This document shows, one piece after another, positions 48,959-58,049 of a DNA stretch of 64,000 nucleotides. This DNA comes from Gluconacetobacter liquefaciens (GTDB lineage Bacteria; Pseudomonadota; Alphaproteobacteria; Acetobacterales; Acetobacteraceae): the NCBI RefSeq assembly GCF_003350405.1, contig NZ_QQAW01000009.1:83304-147303 (forward strand), read 5' to 3'. Within the stretch, counting starts at the first letter, position 1, and each line of letters begins with the position of its first letter. The position numbers and the translations under genes were made by a program. Below the pieces are notes generated by a model. It was not told the origin of the DNA. It was given only the letters and a program-made list of their open reading frames with translations, and did no database searches.

Positions 48959-50227
48959 TCAGGCCGCGTCGGTGCCGGCCGGAACCGGGCGATACAGCCG
49001 CCCGACCAGGCGTTCCATCGTCAGCCCCTGCACGAGAATGGTAAACACCACGATACCGTAACAGACAGGAAGCAGCGTGTCGCGCAACGCACCGGACGGC
49101 AGCCCGAGTGCCAGCGAGACCGAAATCCCGCCCCGCAGGCCGCCCCATGTCAGAACGGCGAGGGCCCGCCAGCGGTCGCGGTTGCGCAGATAGACCGGCA
49201 ACGTCGCGCACAGCACGCTCAGTCCGCGCGCCGCGATCGACAGCGGTATGACAGCCAGGGTCGCGAGCAACGCCGAAAGGCGCGGCGTGATCTCCAGGAT
49301 CTCGAAACCGATCAGCAGAAAGAGCATGGCGTTCAGCACTTCGTCGACCATCGACCAGAATGCCAGGAGTTCGGTGCGCGCGTGGTCCTGTATCGCGGCA
49401 TGGCCATGGCGTGTGCCCAGGCTCATGCCGGCCACGACCACGGCGATCGGTCCGGACATATGAAGGGCGTTGGCCAGCGCGAACGTGCCGGAGGCCAGGG
49501 CGAGCGTGGCCAGCAGGGCGATATGTGCATCATCCACGCCCCGGACGAGACGTAGTGCGATCCAGCCCGTCAGTGCGCCGAGCAGACCGCCGCCAACGGC
49601 CTGAAGCAGGAAATCGGTCGCGATATCGGCCGTGGAGACCGACGCGACCTCGCCGGTGGCCAGCCCGATCGTGACACCGAAAATCACGACCCCGACGCCG
49701 TCGTTGAACAGGCTTTCTCCCGCGAAGATGGCCTGCAACGGGGCCGGCAGCCCCAGCCGCCGCAGCATACCGACCACCGATACCGGGTCGGTCGGCGCCA
49801 GGATCGCCCCCAGCACCACGCACCACACGAACGGCACCGGTGCCCCGACCAGCGGAAAGACGCACCATGCGGACACGGCCAGCAATCCGACCGCGAATAT
49901 CGTGCCCAGCACCGCCAGCGCGGTGACGGAGATGATGCGCGAGAGCATGTGGTGCAGATCGACCTGCATCGCACCCGCGAACAGCAGCAGCGACAGCGCG
50001 CCGTCCAGCAGGGTCCGGGGCAGGTCGATCGCCCCCAGCAGCGCACGGGGGACCAGATGCAGGTCGAGGGACGGAAACAACGCTTCCAGGGCCATGATCG
50101 CCAGCGATACGGCCAGCGAGATCGCCAGCACCCCGATCGTCATCGGCAGGCGCAGCGTCCGGTGGTTGACAATGCTGAACAGGGTGGACAGCGTCGTGAG
50201 GATAGCGAAAAGACCGAGAGCGTTCAT
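48959..50227 (-). CDS. Na+/H+ antiporter (CPA1/NhaP type)
   Basis: This 422-residue membrane protein has about 11-12 helices. It shows the CPA1 signatures GAILAPTDPVSVVGML and the ion-binding motif FAGESLFNDGVGVVIFG (Asn-Asp in helix 5), plus LTWGGLRGGISVSLALGLP near residue 350. It exchanges Na+ or K+ for H+ and would help pH homeostasis during acid production. Starts MNALGLF at 50227, divergent from the aldo/keto reductase. A perhaps weak terminator lies near 48865-48890 downstream. Confidence 0.93.
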   Translation of the reverse strand: MNALGLFAILTTLSTLFSIVNHRTLRLPMTIGVLAISLAVSLAIMALEALFPSLDLHLVPRALLGAIDLPRTLLDGALSLLLFAGAMQVDLHHMLSRIISVTALAVLGTIFAVGLLAVSAWCVFPLVGAPVPFVWCVVLGAILAPTDPVSVVGMLRRLGLPAPLQAIFAGESLFNDGVGVVIFGVTIGLATGEVASVSTADIATDFLLQAVGGGLLGALTGWIALRLVRGVDDAHIALLATLALASGTFALANALHMSGPIAVVVAGMSLGTRHGHAAIQDHARTELLAFWSMVDEVLNAMLFLLIGFEILEITPRLSALLATLAVIPLSIAARGLSVLCATLPVYLRNRDRWRALAVLTWGGLRGGISVSLALGLPSGALRDTLLPVCYGIVVFTILVQGLTMERLVGRLYRPVPAGTDAA

Positions 50228-50370
50228 GACTCATGCCTTCAGGGTGAGCGTGTCTCTGTCAAGGCACCTGAAGTCCCGTTCAGGGGGAACGGCGCTTCGG
50301 CTTACCCGTTAGGACTGGAAGGCCCCTGTGGCGTCCGCCTTATGAACCGATCCGAGCAAGGAGTTTCTGA

Positions 50371-51216
50371 ATGAGCAAGGTTGCTGTTCCCGAGCTGAAA
50401 TTGAACGACGGCAGCACCATTCCCGCCATCGGCTTCGGGACCTACAAGCTGAATGGTTCGTCCGGCGTCGAGGGAATGGTCTCCGCCATTCGCAACGGGT
50501 ACCGCCTGTTGGATTCCGCCTTCAATTACGAAAACGAAGGCGCGGTCGGCGCCGCGATCCGCAAGGCCGGCGTGCCGCGCCAGGACCTGATCGTTACTTC
50601 GAAACTGCCGGGCCGGCACCACCATTTCGACGAGGCTATCGCCACGGTCGAAGAATCGCTTTATCGCGCGCAGCTCGATTACTACGATCTCTATCTGATC
50701 CACTGGCCGAACCCCAGCAAGAACCTCTACTCCGAAGCCTGGAATGCGCTGGTCGAGGCACGCAGGCGCGGGCTAGTGCGTTCGATCGGCGTCTGCAATT
50801 TCCTGCCGGAGCACCTCAAGCGGATTATCGCGGATAGCGGCGTGATCCCGGTCGTCAACCAGGTCGAACTGCATCCCTATTTTCCGCAGCATGAACAACT
50901 GGCCTTCGACCGGTCGCTCGGCATCGTGACCGAGGCCTGGAGCCCGCTCGGCCGCGCCAACCACCTGATGAAGGACCCTGTTATCCAGAAGATCGCCGAG
51001 AGAGTTCAGCGGACGACTGCCCAGGTGATCCTGCGCTGGCATGTGCAGCTTGGCGCCGTATCGTTGCCCAAGGCTGCCAGCCCCGCCCGGCAGGTAGAAA
51101 ATCTTTCGCTGTTCGATTTCGAACTGAGCGCCGACGACATGGCCGAAATCGCAACGCTGGCACGGCCCGATGGCCGGACCTTCGATCAGGACCCCGCCCG
51201 TTACGAAGAATTCTGA
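50371..51216 (+). CDS. Aldo/keto reductase
   Basis: This 281-residue NADPH-dependent TIM-barrel reductase has the catalytic tetrad visible as Asp48, Tyr53, Lys78 and His111 (RLLDSAFNYENEGAVG, TSKLPGRHH, YLIHWPNP). The C-terminal NADPH motif VSLPKAASPARQVENL is present. It resembles 2,5-diketogluconate/glyoxal reductases (AKR5-type); acetic acid bacteria use such enzymes on keto-sugars, so that is a reasonable but unproven substrate. Good ribosome site AAGGAG. Ends before an AT-rich 208-base gap. Confidence 0.9.
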   Translation: MSKVAVPELKLNDGSTIPAIGFGTYKLNGSSGVEGMVSAIRNGYRLLDSAFNYENEGAVGAAIRKAGVPRQDLIVTSKLPGRHHHFDEAIATVEESLYRAQLDYYDLYLIHWPNPSKNLYSEAWNALVEARRRGLVRSIGVCNFLPEHLKRIIADSGVIPVVNQVELHPYFPQHEQLAFDRSLGIVTEAWSPLGRANHLMKDPVIQKIAERVQRTTAQVILRWHVQLGAVSLPKAASPARQVENLSLFDFELSADDMAEIATLARPDGRTFDQDPARYEEF

Positions 51217-51236
51217 ACTTCGCCAGGAAGACCCAT

Positions 51237-51254
51237 CTTTTTCCAAAGAAAAAG
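51237..51254. repeat. Small AT-rich perfect hairpin
   Basis: CTTTTTC (51237-51243), loop CAAA, GAAAAAG (51248-51254), about 20 bases after the aldo/keto reductase stop. Could be a weak terminator on either strand or a member of an extragenic repeat family; no second copy was seen in this window. Confidence 0.4.
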
Positions 51255-51424
51255 AAGGAAAGAGACTTTTCTTCGTTGAGGGATTTCGTGGTTCGTGCGT
51301 GGTCCCTAAACGTTTTTCCGTTCAGGTCCGGACTTCCTTGCTTTTCTTCGCGAGCAAGGTTCAAAGGTGCCTCCTGACCGATATATTTCTTCGACACCGG
51401 ATGAAAGCTGGGGAAAGCGCCGTG

Positions 51425-52882
51425 ATGCGGGGAGCGAAGGTGCGGCTGCTTGCCGCAGTCCTGCTGTCCTTCATGCCCACCATGGCATGGGCTGCCGGGC
51501 CGGAACCGACCCTGTCGGGCGACTGGGCGGGCGTCTTGGCGCCGTTGCCCGGCCATAGCCTTCCGCTGGTTCTGCATGTTACCGGTTCGGCCGGGCAGTG
51601 GGCCGCTACCCTGGATAGTCCGAGCCAGGGCGCGCTGGGCCTGCATGCCCAGGCCGTCACGCAGCAGGGACGTGCGGTGACGATCCGCCTCGCGGTTCCG
51701 CAGGCGGCCTATGATGCGACCCTTTCACCGGATGGCCAGACCCTGCGCGGAACATGGTCTCAAGGGGCAGGCGCCTTGCCTCTGACGATGACGCGCGGCC
51801 GAACGCCCCCCGATCGCGCCGCCCTGCGTCCGCAAACGCCGCGCCCGCCTTTTCCTTATCGGAGCGAGGAAGTCGCTTACGATAATGATGCGGGCCACGC
51901 CCATCTGACTGGCACGTTGACCCTGCCAGCAGGGGCCGGCCCTTTTCCGGCAGTGCTGCTGATCACGGGGTCGGGCTTGCAGGACCGGGACGAGACAGTG
52001 TTCGACCATAAGCCGTTCCTGCTCTGGGCGGATGTGCTGACAAGGCGAGGCATTGCGGTGCTGCGCGTCGATGATCGGCAGATCGGGGGATCGACGGGTG
52101 AGGTGGCCAGGGCGACCACGGCGGATTTCGCGGGAGATGCCGCGGCAGGGTTTGCCTTCCTGCGTTCCCGCGCGGATATCGACCCGCACCGCGTCGGGTT
52201 GATGGGCCATAGTGAAGGCGCGAACATTGCCGCCATGCTGGCGGCCCACGACCCGGCAGTCGCTTTTATCGTCATGCTCGCGGGCTCCGGCGAGCCGGGG
52301 GAACAGCTTCTTCTCCAGCAGAAGCGTCGGCTTGAACTGGCAACAGGCGCGCCTGATGCGCGGGTGGACCGATTGGCGGCAACGATGGGGGCACTCTATG
52401 ACGCGGTCAAAACCACACGGGACCAGACGGAGGCCGACGCTGCGTTACTGAAGGCATGGCAGACAGTCAGCACCGCGCATGGACACCCATCCGACACAGT
52501 GCCGCCCGAGATCAGGGTCGTTTCGTCACCATGGTTCCGCTGGTTTCTGGCCTACGATCCCCGGACCGACCTTGAAAAGGTGCGCTGTCCGGTACTGGCT
52601 TTGGGTGGATCGAAAGACATGCAGGTGGAAGCGAACACCAATCTGGTGGCCATCAAGGCTGCCCTGCGAAACGATCACGACGCGAAGGTGCTTGAACTGC
52701 CGGGGCTGAACCATCTGTTCCAGACAGCCCAGACGGGGCTACCGTCAGAATACGGCACGATCAGGGAGACCATTGCCCCGATCGCGTTGCGAACGGTGGA
52801 AGACTGGATCGTCGCGCACACTATAGTGCCGGCTACAGCGTCGGCAGGCGCAGGGCCCTCTGCGCCCATCCGAGCGCGGTGA
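51425..52882 (+). CDS. Exported alpha/beta hydrolase (S9-like esterase)
   Basis: This 485-residue protein has a signal peptide (MRGAKVRLLAAVLLS..., cleavage after AWA, about residue 23). An N-terminal beta-rich region (25-135) precedes an alpha/beta hydrolase domain: oxyanion/GSGLQDRDE near 185, ADVLTRRGIAVLRVDDR, nucleophile GHSEGANIAAML (Ser near 260), acid in GGSKDMQVEANTN and His in GLNHLFQ. Domain order resembles exported esterases of the prolyl-oligopeptidase-like type. Start chosen as ATG 51425 with GGGGAAA upstream (GTG 51422 equally possible). Substrate unknown. Confidence 0.82.
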   Translation: MRGAKVRLLAAVLLSFMPTMAWAAGPEPTLSGDWAGVLAPLPGHSLPLVLHVTGSAGQWAATLDSPSQGALGLHAQAVTQQGRAVTIRLAVPQAAYDATLSPDGQTLRGTWSQGAGALPLTMTRGRTPPDRAALRPQTPRPPFPYRSEEVAYDNDAGHAHLTGTLTLPAGAGPFPAVLLITGSGLQDRDETVFDHKPFLLWADVLTRRGIAVLRVDDRQIGGSTGEVARATTADFAGDAAAGFAFLRSRADIDPHRVGLMGHSEGANIAAMLAAHDPAVAFIVMLAGSGEPGEQLLLQQKRRLELATGAPDARVDRLAATMGALYDAVKTTRDQTEADAALLKAWQTVSTAHGHPSDTVPPEIRVVSSPWFRWFLAYDPRTDLEKVRCPVLALGGSKDMQVEANTNLVAIKAALRNDHDAKVLELPGLNHLFQTAQTGLPSEYGTIRETIAPIALRTVEDWIVAHTIVPATASAGAGPSAPIRAR

Positions 52883-53311
52883 TGAGTTGGCGCTGCTGCA
52901 CCTGCCCCACCCGTGGTGCGTGCGGAATGACGGACAGGCCCGCACGCGCCGCGAAGTAGCCCGAAACCCATACCGCGATGGATGTCGCGATAGGGGTCCA
53001 GCGGCGTCTGCGAGGCGTGCAGACGCACGACGAGACACAGGGTGCTTTCGAGCCTCTTCGCATGTCATGGCGGCGCGATAAAGCAACCGGACAGATATTC
53101 CGTCACCAATATCGGATGAGTTTCGTCATCTTGAAAACCGAGTGGAGCGGGACGAAACGACACGTCTATCATCTGGTAGACCGCGGCTTCCCTGCGGAGC
53201 GCAGTTGCAGGGTTACTTTGCAAATAGTTTCCGAGGCAACCCGGGGGGCGGTGGCGACGTCATGTTTCTGTCAGGTGCCCCATTTGCGGGTCTGCTTGGG
53301 GGCCGAGAATT
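52883..53311. other. 429-base gene-poor gap before sthA
   Basis: No gene is recognised. Several overlapping open frames exist on both strands here (for example minus-strand 52833-53063), none with a family match or a good ribosome site. An inverted repeat GTTTCGTC (53120-53127) and GACGAAAC (53151-53158) encloses 23 bases. The region probably carries the sthA promoter and leader. Confidence 0.4.
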
Positions 53312-54811
53312 ATGAGCGATGTGTATGATTACGATCTGATCGTCATCGGCTCCGGCCCTTCGGGACGGCGGGCGGCCGTACAGGCGTCGAAATTCGGCCG
53401 ATCGGTGCTGGTGATCGAACGACAGGCCCAGGTTGGCGGCGTGTCGGTTCATACCGGGACCATTCCTTCCAAGACATTGCGCGAGACGATCCTGAACCTG
53501 ACCGGCTGGCGGGAACGCGAATTCTACGGCGTCAATTACCGCGTGAAGCAATGTATCGAGGCGCAGGATTTGAGCATGCGCCTGAGCAAGACCATTCAGG
53601 GCGAGGTGGAGGTGCTGGAGCATCAGTTCGCTCGCAACGACATTGCCGTGACCAAGGGGGCAGCGCGTTTTCTCGATCGCCATACGCTGGCGATCGCGGA
53701 AGGTGAGGGGGCCGAGCAACGGGTGCGCGGGCGCGCCATCGTCATTGCCGTGGGCTCCATACCGCACCGGCCGGCTTATGTGCCTTTCGACGATGCCCGG
53801 ATCATCGACAGCGATGGCATGACGCGCCTGACCTGCCTGCCACGTTCGCTGACCGTAATCGGCGGGGGTGTGATCGGCATCGAATACGCGACGATCTTCA
53901 GCGCGCTGGGCGTGCGGGTGACGATCATCGATCAGCGCGAACATGTGCTGGAATTCATCGACCATGAAACGGTGGAAGAATTCGTGCATCAACTGCGTGA
54001 TCGCGGCGTCAATTTCCGTCTGGGCAGCACGGTGGAATCGATTGTGGTCGAGGCGGACCAGCCTGTGGCCATCCTGGAGGGTGGCCGGCGCGTGCGCGCG
54101 GATCTGCTGCTTTATACGGGAGGCCGACAGGGCGCGACGGAGGCCCTGGATCTGGAGGCCGCCGGACTGAAAGCGGATTCGCGTGGGCGGTTGACGGTGG
54201 ATCCGATCACGTTCCAGACCGAAATTCCGAATATCTACGCCGCTGGCGACGTCATCGGCTTTCCCGCACTGGCGTCTACCTCCATGGAACAGGGCCGTAT
54301 CGCGGCCTGCCATGCCTGTGGCCAGCCCGTGCCCGCCGCGCCGAAATTCTTTCCCTATGGCATCTATGCAGTACCTGAAATCTCTACCGTCGGCCTGTCG
54401 GAAGAGGAGGTTCGGGCACGGAAAATCCCTTACGAAACCGGGATCGCTCGTTTCCGCGAGACCTCGCGCGGTGTGATCATGGGCAAGACGGAGGGGTTCC
54501 TGAAGCTCGTCGTCGGGCTGGAGGGGCACCGCCTTCTGGGCGTGCATATCGTGGGGGAAGGGGCGACCGAACTGATCCATATCGGTCAGGCGGTCCTGAA
54601 TTTCGATGGCAGCGTCGAATATTTCATCGAAGCGACCTTCAACTATCCGACCTTTGCCGAGGCATACAAGATTGCGGCGTTGGATGTATGGAACCGGATT
54701 ACGCCGCGTGATGCCGTGGAAGGCATCTTGCCGGCGATCTCTCCACCGGAATCGGCGCCACGACGCGCGACACGTCGACCAGGCAGTGGAAGCCCCAAAA
54801 AAACGCCCTGA
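53312..54811 (+). CDS. sthA: Soluble NAD(P) transhydrogenase
   Basis: This 499-residue FAD enzyme interconverts NADPH and NADH. The FAD site LIVIGSGPSGRRAAVQA (residues 9-25), the NAD-site VIGGGVIGIEYATIF and the C-terminal YPTFAEAYKIAALD are present. Its key difference from lipoamide dehydrogenase is the missing redox disulfide: the segment reads GGVSVHTGTIPSKTLRE, whereas E. coli SthA still has one Cys here. This supports the transhydrogenase call. It would balance NADPH against NADH. About 30 residues at the C-terminus are an unconserved basic tail. Confidence 0.9.
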   Translation: MSDVYDYDLIVIGSGPSGRRAAVQASKFGRSVLVIERQAQVGGVSVHTGTIPSKTLRETILNLTGWREREFYGVNYRVKQCIEAQDLSMRLSKTIQGEVEVLEHQFARNDIAVTKGAARFLDRHTLAIAEGEGAEQRVRGRAIVIAVGSIPHRPAYVPFDDARIIDSDGMTRLTCLPRSLTVIGGGVIGIEYATIFSALGVRVTIIDQREHVLEFIDHETVEEFVHQLRDRGVNFRLGSTVESIVVEADQPVAILEGGRRVRADLLLYTGGRQGATEALDLEAAGLKADSRGRLTVDPITFQTEIPNIYAAGDVIGFPALASTSMEQGRIAACHACGQPVPAAPKFFPYGIYAVPEISTVGLSEEEVRARKIPYETGIARFRETSRGVIMGKTEGFLKLVVGLEGHRLLGVHIVGEGATELIHIGQAVLNFDGSVEYFIEATFNYPTFAEAYKIAALDVWNRITPRDAVEGILPAISPPESAPRRATRRPGSGSPKKTP

Positions 54812-54936
54812 CAATGGGGGCTAAGGTGGTTGGCTTGATCGACACGCGCAGACGTGCCGTAACGGGGTCTCGACAGCGACACGGCCTTCGTGGGAGGAGC
54901 ATTCCATCCGGGCCTCGCCAACAGCCAAATGTTGTA

Positions 54937-54954
54937 TAATATATATTATGCCAA
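54937..54954 (-). repeat. AT-rich 18-mer, inverted copy 1 (upstream of comM)
   Basis: On the minus strand this reads TTGGCATAATATATATTA, identical over 18 bases to the plus-strand sequence at 56639-56656, so the two copies are inverted with respect to each other. The inner 14 bases are self-complementary. It lies about 100 bases before the comM start and contains a TATAAT that may be a -10 element. Confidence 0.6.
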
Positions 54955-55052
54955 CTCATATGTGCGCCACGATGGAGGCTGCCATGGGGTTCCGCAGGCG
55001 GCTTTCTGGGTTACAACATGACGATACGGGATTTTCCGGCGATCGGGGCTGC

Positions 55053-56559
55053 ATGACCAATTCTTCCGTACTGGGGTTCGCCCTGTCGGGTATCGACGCC
55101 ATTCCCGTACGGGTCGAGGTACAGCTTGCGTCTGGCCTGCCATCGTTCCTGATCGTCGGTCTGGCCGACAAGGCCGTGGCCGAAGCGCGCGAGCGTGTAC
55201 GTGCGGCACTGGCGGCCATGGGCCTGGCGCTGCCGGCGAAGCGGATCGTGGTCAATCTGGCGCCCGCCAACATCGTCAAGGAAGGATCGCATTTCGACCT
55301 GCCGATCGCGCTGGCCCTGCTGACGGCAATGGCTGTCGTCCCGCCCGAGGAAAGCGGACGCTATGGCGCGATCGGCGAATTATCGCTGGATGGACGGATC
55401 AATCCGGTACCCGGCGTGCTACCCGCCGCCCTGAGCGCGATCGACCAGTCGCGCGGCCTGATCTGCGGCGCGCAGCAAGGTCCCGAAGCGCGCTGGGCTG
55501 GCGACGATCTGGATATCGTCGCGGCGGATTGCCTGCTGACACTGGTCAATCATCTGACCGGCGAACAGGTTCTGCCATCGGTCGAACTGCCGGCTCGCCT
55601 GCCGTTCGACCTTGCAAGCGGGCCTGATCTGGCGGATGTGCGCGGCATGGAAACGGCGCGCCGGGCGCTGGAAATCGCGGCGGCCGGCGCGCATTCCCTG
55701 TTGATGACCGGCCCACCCGGTGCCGGCAAATCCATGCTGGCGGCACGTCTGCCTTCATTGCTGCCCGACCTTACCAGTGCCGAGATCCTGGAGATCAGCC
55801 GGATTCACAGCATCTCGGGCCAGTTGCCCATGGGGTTGCCCATCTTTCGGCCCCCCTTTCGCGATCCGCACCATTCGACCAGCCAGGTTGCGCTGGTGGG
55901 TGGTGGCAGTCGGATACGGCCCGGCGAAGTCAGCCTGGCGCATCGGGGCGTGCTGTTTCTCGACGAACTGCCGGAATTTTCGCGCCCGGCGCTGGAGGCG
56001 CTGCGCCAGCCGATCGAGACCGGCACCATTACGGTGGCGCGGGCGTCGGGGCATGTCACCTACCCTGCCCGCTTTCAACTGATCGCGGCCATGAACCCCT
56101 GCCGATGCGGCTATCTGGGAGATGCGACGCAGGAATGCCGCAAGGCACCACGTTGTGGCGAGGGATTATACATCCCGTATCTCTGGCCCGATGCTGGACC
56201 GGATCGATATGAGCGTACATGTCGAACCGGTCTCGCCCGCCGAACTGGCTGGTCTGCCCACCGGTGAAAGCAGCGCCGTGGTGGCGCGTCGCGTCGCCGC
56301 CGCGCGCGAGATCCAGGCCGCGCGCCAGGACGGACTGACCAATGCCGAGGCACCGCCCGACCTGTTCCCCATCAATGCCCTCGCCCGCGATTATGCCGTG
56401 CGGGCGGCTGACCGGCTGCGCCTGTCGGCGCGTGGATTTACAAGATTGCTGCGCGTCGCCCGCACCATCGCCGATCTGGCCGGAGACACAGAAACGGGCC
56501 AGCCCCATGTCGCCGAGGCCCTGACCTACCGGCTGCGTCGACCGGACCGACGTTCGTAA
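55053..56559 (+). pseudogene. comM: comM/YifB-type Mg chelatase-like ATPase, frameshifted
   Basis: ComM/YifB is a hexameric AAA+ helicase of the Mg-chelatase type needed for branch migration in natural transformation. The first part ([19 protein letters not shown] from 55053) has the N-terminal ribosomal-S5-like domain, Walker [16 protein letters not shown] (P-loop near residue 218), [10 protein letters not shown] (Walker B) and [14 protein letters not shown]. After APRCG the frame is lost: the continuation [19 protein letters not shown], with the sensor and C-terminal domain up to 56559, lies one frame later. A single extra base near 56154-56162 (GTTGTGGCGAGG) explains it. Either a genuine pseudogene or a sequencing error in a G-rich run. 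Confidence 0.85.
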
Positions 56560-56638
56560 TCGACATTACGTTTTGCGGTGCCATTACTTAAATAAATGGA
56601 TTATTTACTACAAAAATGGAAGAAATTATAAATATTAA

Positions 56639-56656
56639 TTGGCATAATATATATTA
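56639..56656 (+). repeat. AT-rich 18-mer, inverted copy 2 (downstream of comM)
   Basis: TTGGCATAATATATATTA, the exact inverted counterpart of the sequence at 54937-54954. Together the two copies bracket the comM pseudogene. Confidence 0.6.
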
Positions 56657-56835
56657 AACGACTTTTTTATTTTATAATTACTTCATTTATTATTTAACGC
56701 CTCCCGAAGACGAGAAGACCCATGAAAGCGTCCGGCGCCCGCGCGGCACTGGATCGTAAGACGTGAGCAGGCAAAGGTCACAGGGGCGTGAGCAATCGGA
56801 TTCGTTGATCCGTGTCAACGATGATCGGCTCTTTG

Positions 56836-56850
56836 TGACATATTATGTCA
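56836..56850. promoter_or_regulatory. Operator-like palindrome before oxdC
   Basis: TGACATA-T-TATGTCA: perfect 7-base arms about a single T, ending 29 bases before the oxdC start and overlapping where a promoter -10 or start site would be. Candidate repressor operator. Confidence 0.5.
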
Positions 56851-56879
56851 AAACAACGGCTGATCAGGAGGCAATTCCG

Positions 56880-58049
56880 ATGACCGATCTTCCCTGGCTC
56901 ACTTCAAAGCCCGAAGCGCCGGAACCCATTCGTGGCGATCGCGGCGCCAGCATTCTCGGCCCGCGCAATCTTCCCCGCGAACGCGAAGTGCCCGATCTGC
57001 TTGCGTCGCCGGATACCGATGCCGGAACCATTCCAAACCTGAAATTTTCCTACGCCGACGCGCGCAATCGCCTTGGCTCGGGTGGTTGGGCGCGCGAAAT
57101 CACCATTCGCGAACTCCCTGCCGCTACCACGCTTGCCGGCGTCAACATGCGCCTCAAGCCCGGCGGATACCGCGAACTGCATTATCATAAGGAAGCCGAA
57201 TGGGGCTTCATGATCGCAGGCAAGGCCCGCGTCACCGCCATCGACACCGAGGGGCGCCCCTTCGTGGATGATGTCGAGGCTGGCGACATCTGGAACTTCC
57301 CGGCCGGCATTCCCCATTCCATCCAGGGGCTCGGCGAGGAAGGGTGCGAATTCCTGCTGGTCTTCGATGATGCGAATTTCTCGGAAAACGAGACGTTTCT
57401 TGTCAGCGACTGGTTCGCCCACACGCCGCGACACATCCTCGCGAAGAATTTCGGCGTCCCGGAATCCGCGTTCGCCCACCTGCCCACCGAGGTCGAAAAG
57501 ACGCGCTGGATCTTCAACGGCACCGAACCCACGGTCGCGAAGCAGGACGCAATCAAGTGCCCTCAGGGGCCGTCGCCAATCCAGTACACCCATCGCTTCC
57601 TGAAGCAGAAGCCCGCCCAGGCCGCCGGCGGGACCGTGCGGGTCGTGGATTCACGCAATTTTCCGGCGGCGTCCACCATCGCCGCCGCGATCAACGTTGT
57701 GGAACCGGGGCGGCTGCGTGAACTCCATTGGCACCCCAACAACGACGAATGGCAGTATTTCGTCCGTGGCCGTGCCCGCATGACCGTTTTCGCATCCGGC
57801 GGCAAGGCGCGGACCTTCGATTACTGTGCCGGCGATGTGGGATATGTGCCGCTGGGCATGGGTCATTATCTGGAAAATATCGGCGACGAGCCGATGGTGT
57901 TCCTGGAAGCTTTCAAGAGCGACCGGTTCGCCGATTTCTCGGCCAACCAATGGCTCGGCCTGTCACCGCGCCAGATGGTGAAGGAGCACCTCAACCTCGA
58001 TGAGGACACCCTGTCGAAACTGCGCCAGGACAAGCCCCTGATCGTCTGA
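56880..58049 (+). CDS. oxdC: Oxalate decarboxylase (bicupin)
   Basis: This 389-residue Mn-dependent bicupin splits oxalate to formate and CO2, consuming a proton. Each cupin shows its metal triad: HYHKEAEW with a later GIPHSIQ in the N-terminal domain (near 98-150) and HWHPNNDEW with GMGHYLEN in the C-terminal domain (near 285-330). The lid region reads NFSENETFLV, keeping the Glu of the SENS/T lid that distinguishes decarboxylase from oxidase. No signal peptide, so cytosolic. AGGAGG lies eight bases before the ATG at 56880. Expressed together with a DUF1275 gene; a role in acid or oxalate tolerance fits an acid-producing organism. Confidence 0.92.
   Translation: MTDLPWLTSKPEAPEPIRGDRGASILGPRNLPREREVPDLLASPDTDAGTIPNLKFSYADARNRLGSGGWAREITIRELPAATTLAGVNMRLKPGGYRELHYHKEAEWGFMIAGKARVTAIDTEGRPFVDDVEAGDIWNFPAGIPHSIQGLGEEGCEFLLVFDDANFSENETFLVSDWFAHTPRHILAKNFGVPESAFAHLPTEVEKTRWIFNGTEPTVAKQDAIKCPQGPSPIQYTHRFLKQKPAQAAGGTVRVVDSRNFPAASTIAAAINVVEPGRLRELHWHPNNDEWQYFVRGRARMTVFASGGKARTFDYCAGDVGYVPLGMGHYLENIGDEPMVFLEAFKSDRFADFSANQWLGLSPRQMVKEHLNLDEDTLSKLRQDKPLIV

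Larger units (their letters stand above)
56560..56879. promoter_or_regulatory. AT-rich intergenic region upstream of oxdC
   Basis: 320 bases with no gene. Bases 56577-56700 are exceptionally AT-rich for this genome, containing homopolymer runs and ATAATATATATTAAA near 56645. The second copy of an inverted 18-mer lies at 56639-56656. From 56700 the base composition returns to normal. A palindrome lies at 56836-56850. The oxdC promoter is expected here; no sigma-70 pair stands out beyond doubt. Confidence 0.5.

Noticed and set aside
52833..53086. Small minus-strand frames in the gap before sthA
   Set aside because: Several overlap each other and the hydrolase 3' end, lack ribosome sites and family features. 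One cannot be preferred; none annotated.
54948..55052. 35-codon N-terminal extension of comM
   Set aside because: No similarity to YifB/ComM; the family start [13 protein letters not shown] fits at 55053.
56560..56880. Mobile element or prophage boundary at the AT-rich island
   Set aside because: No transposase, integrase, direct-repeat target duplication or att-like tRNA overlap could be seen; only AT-richness and the inverted 18-mers.
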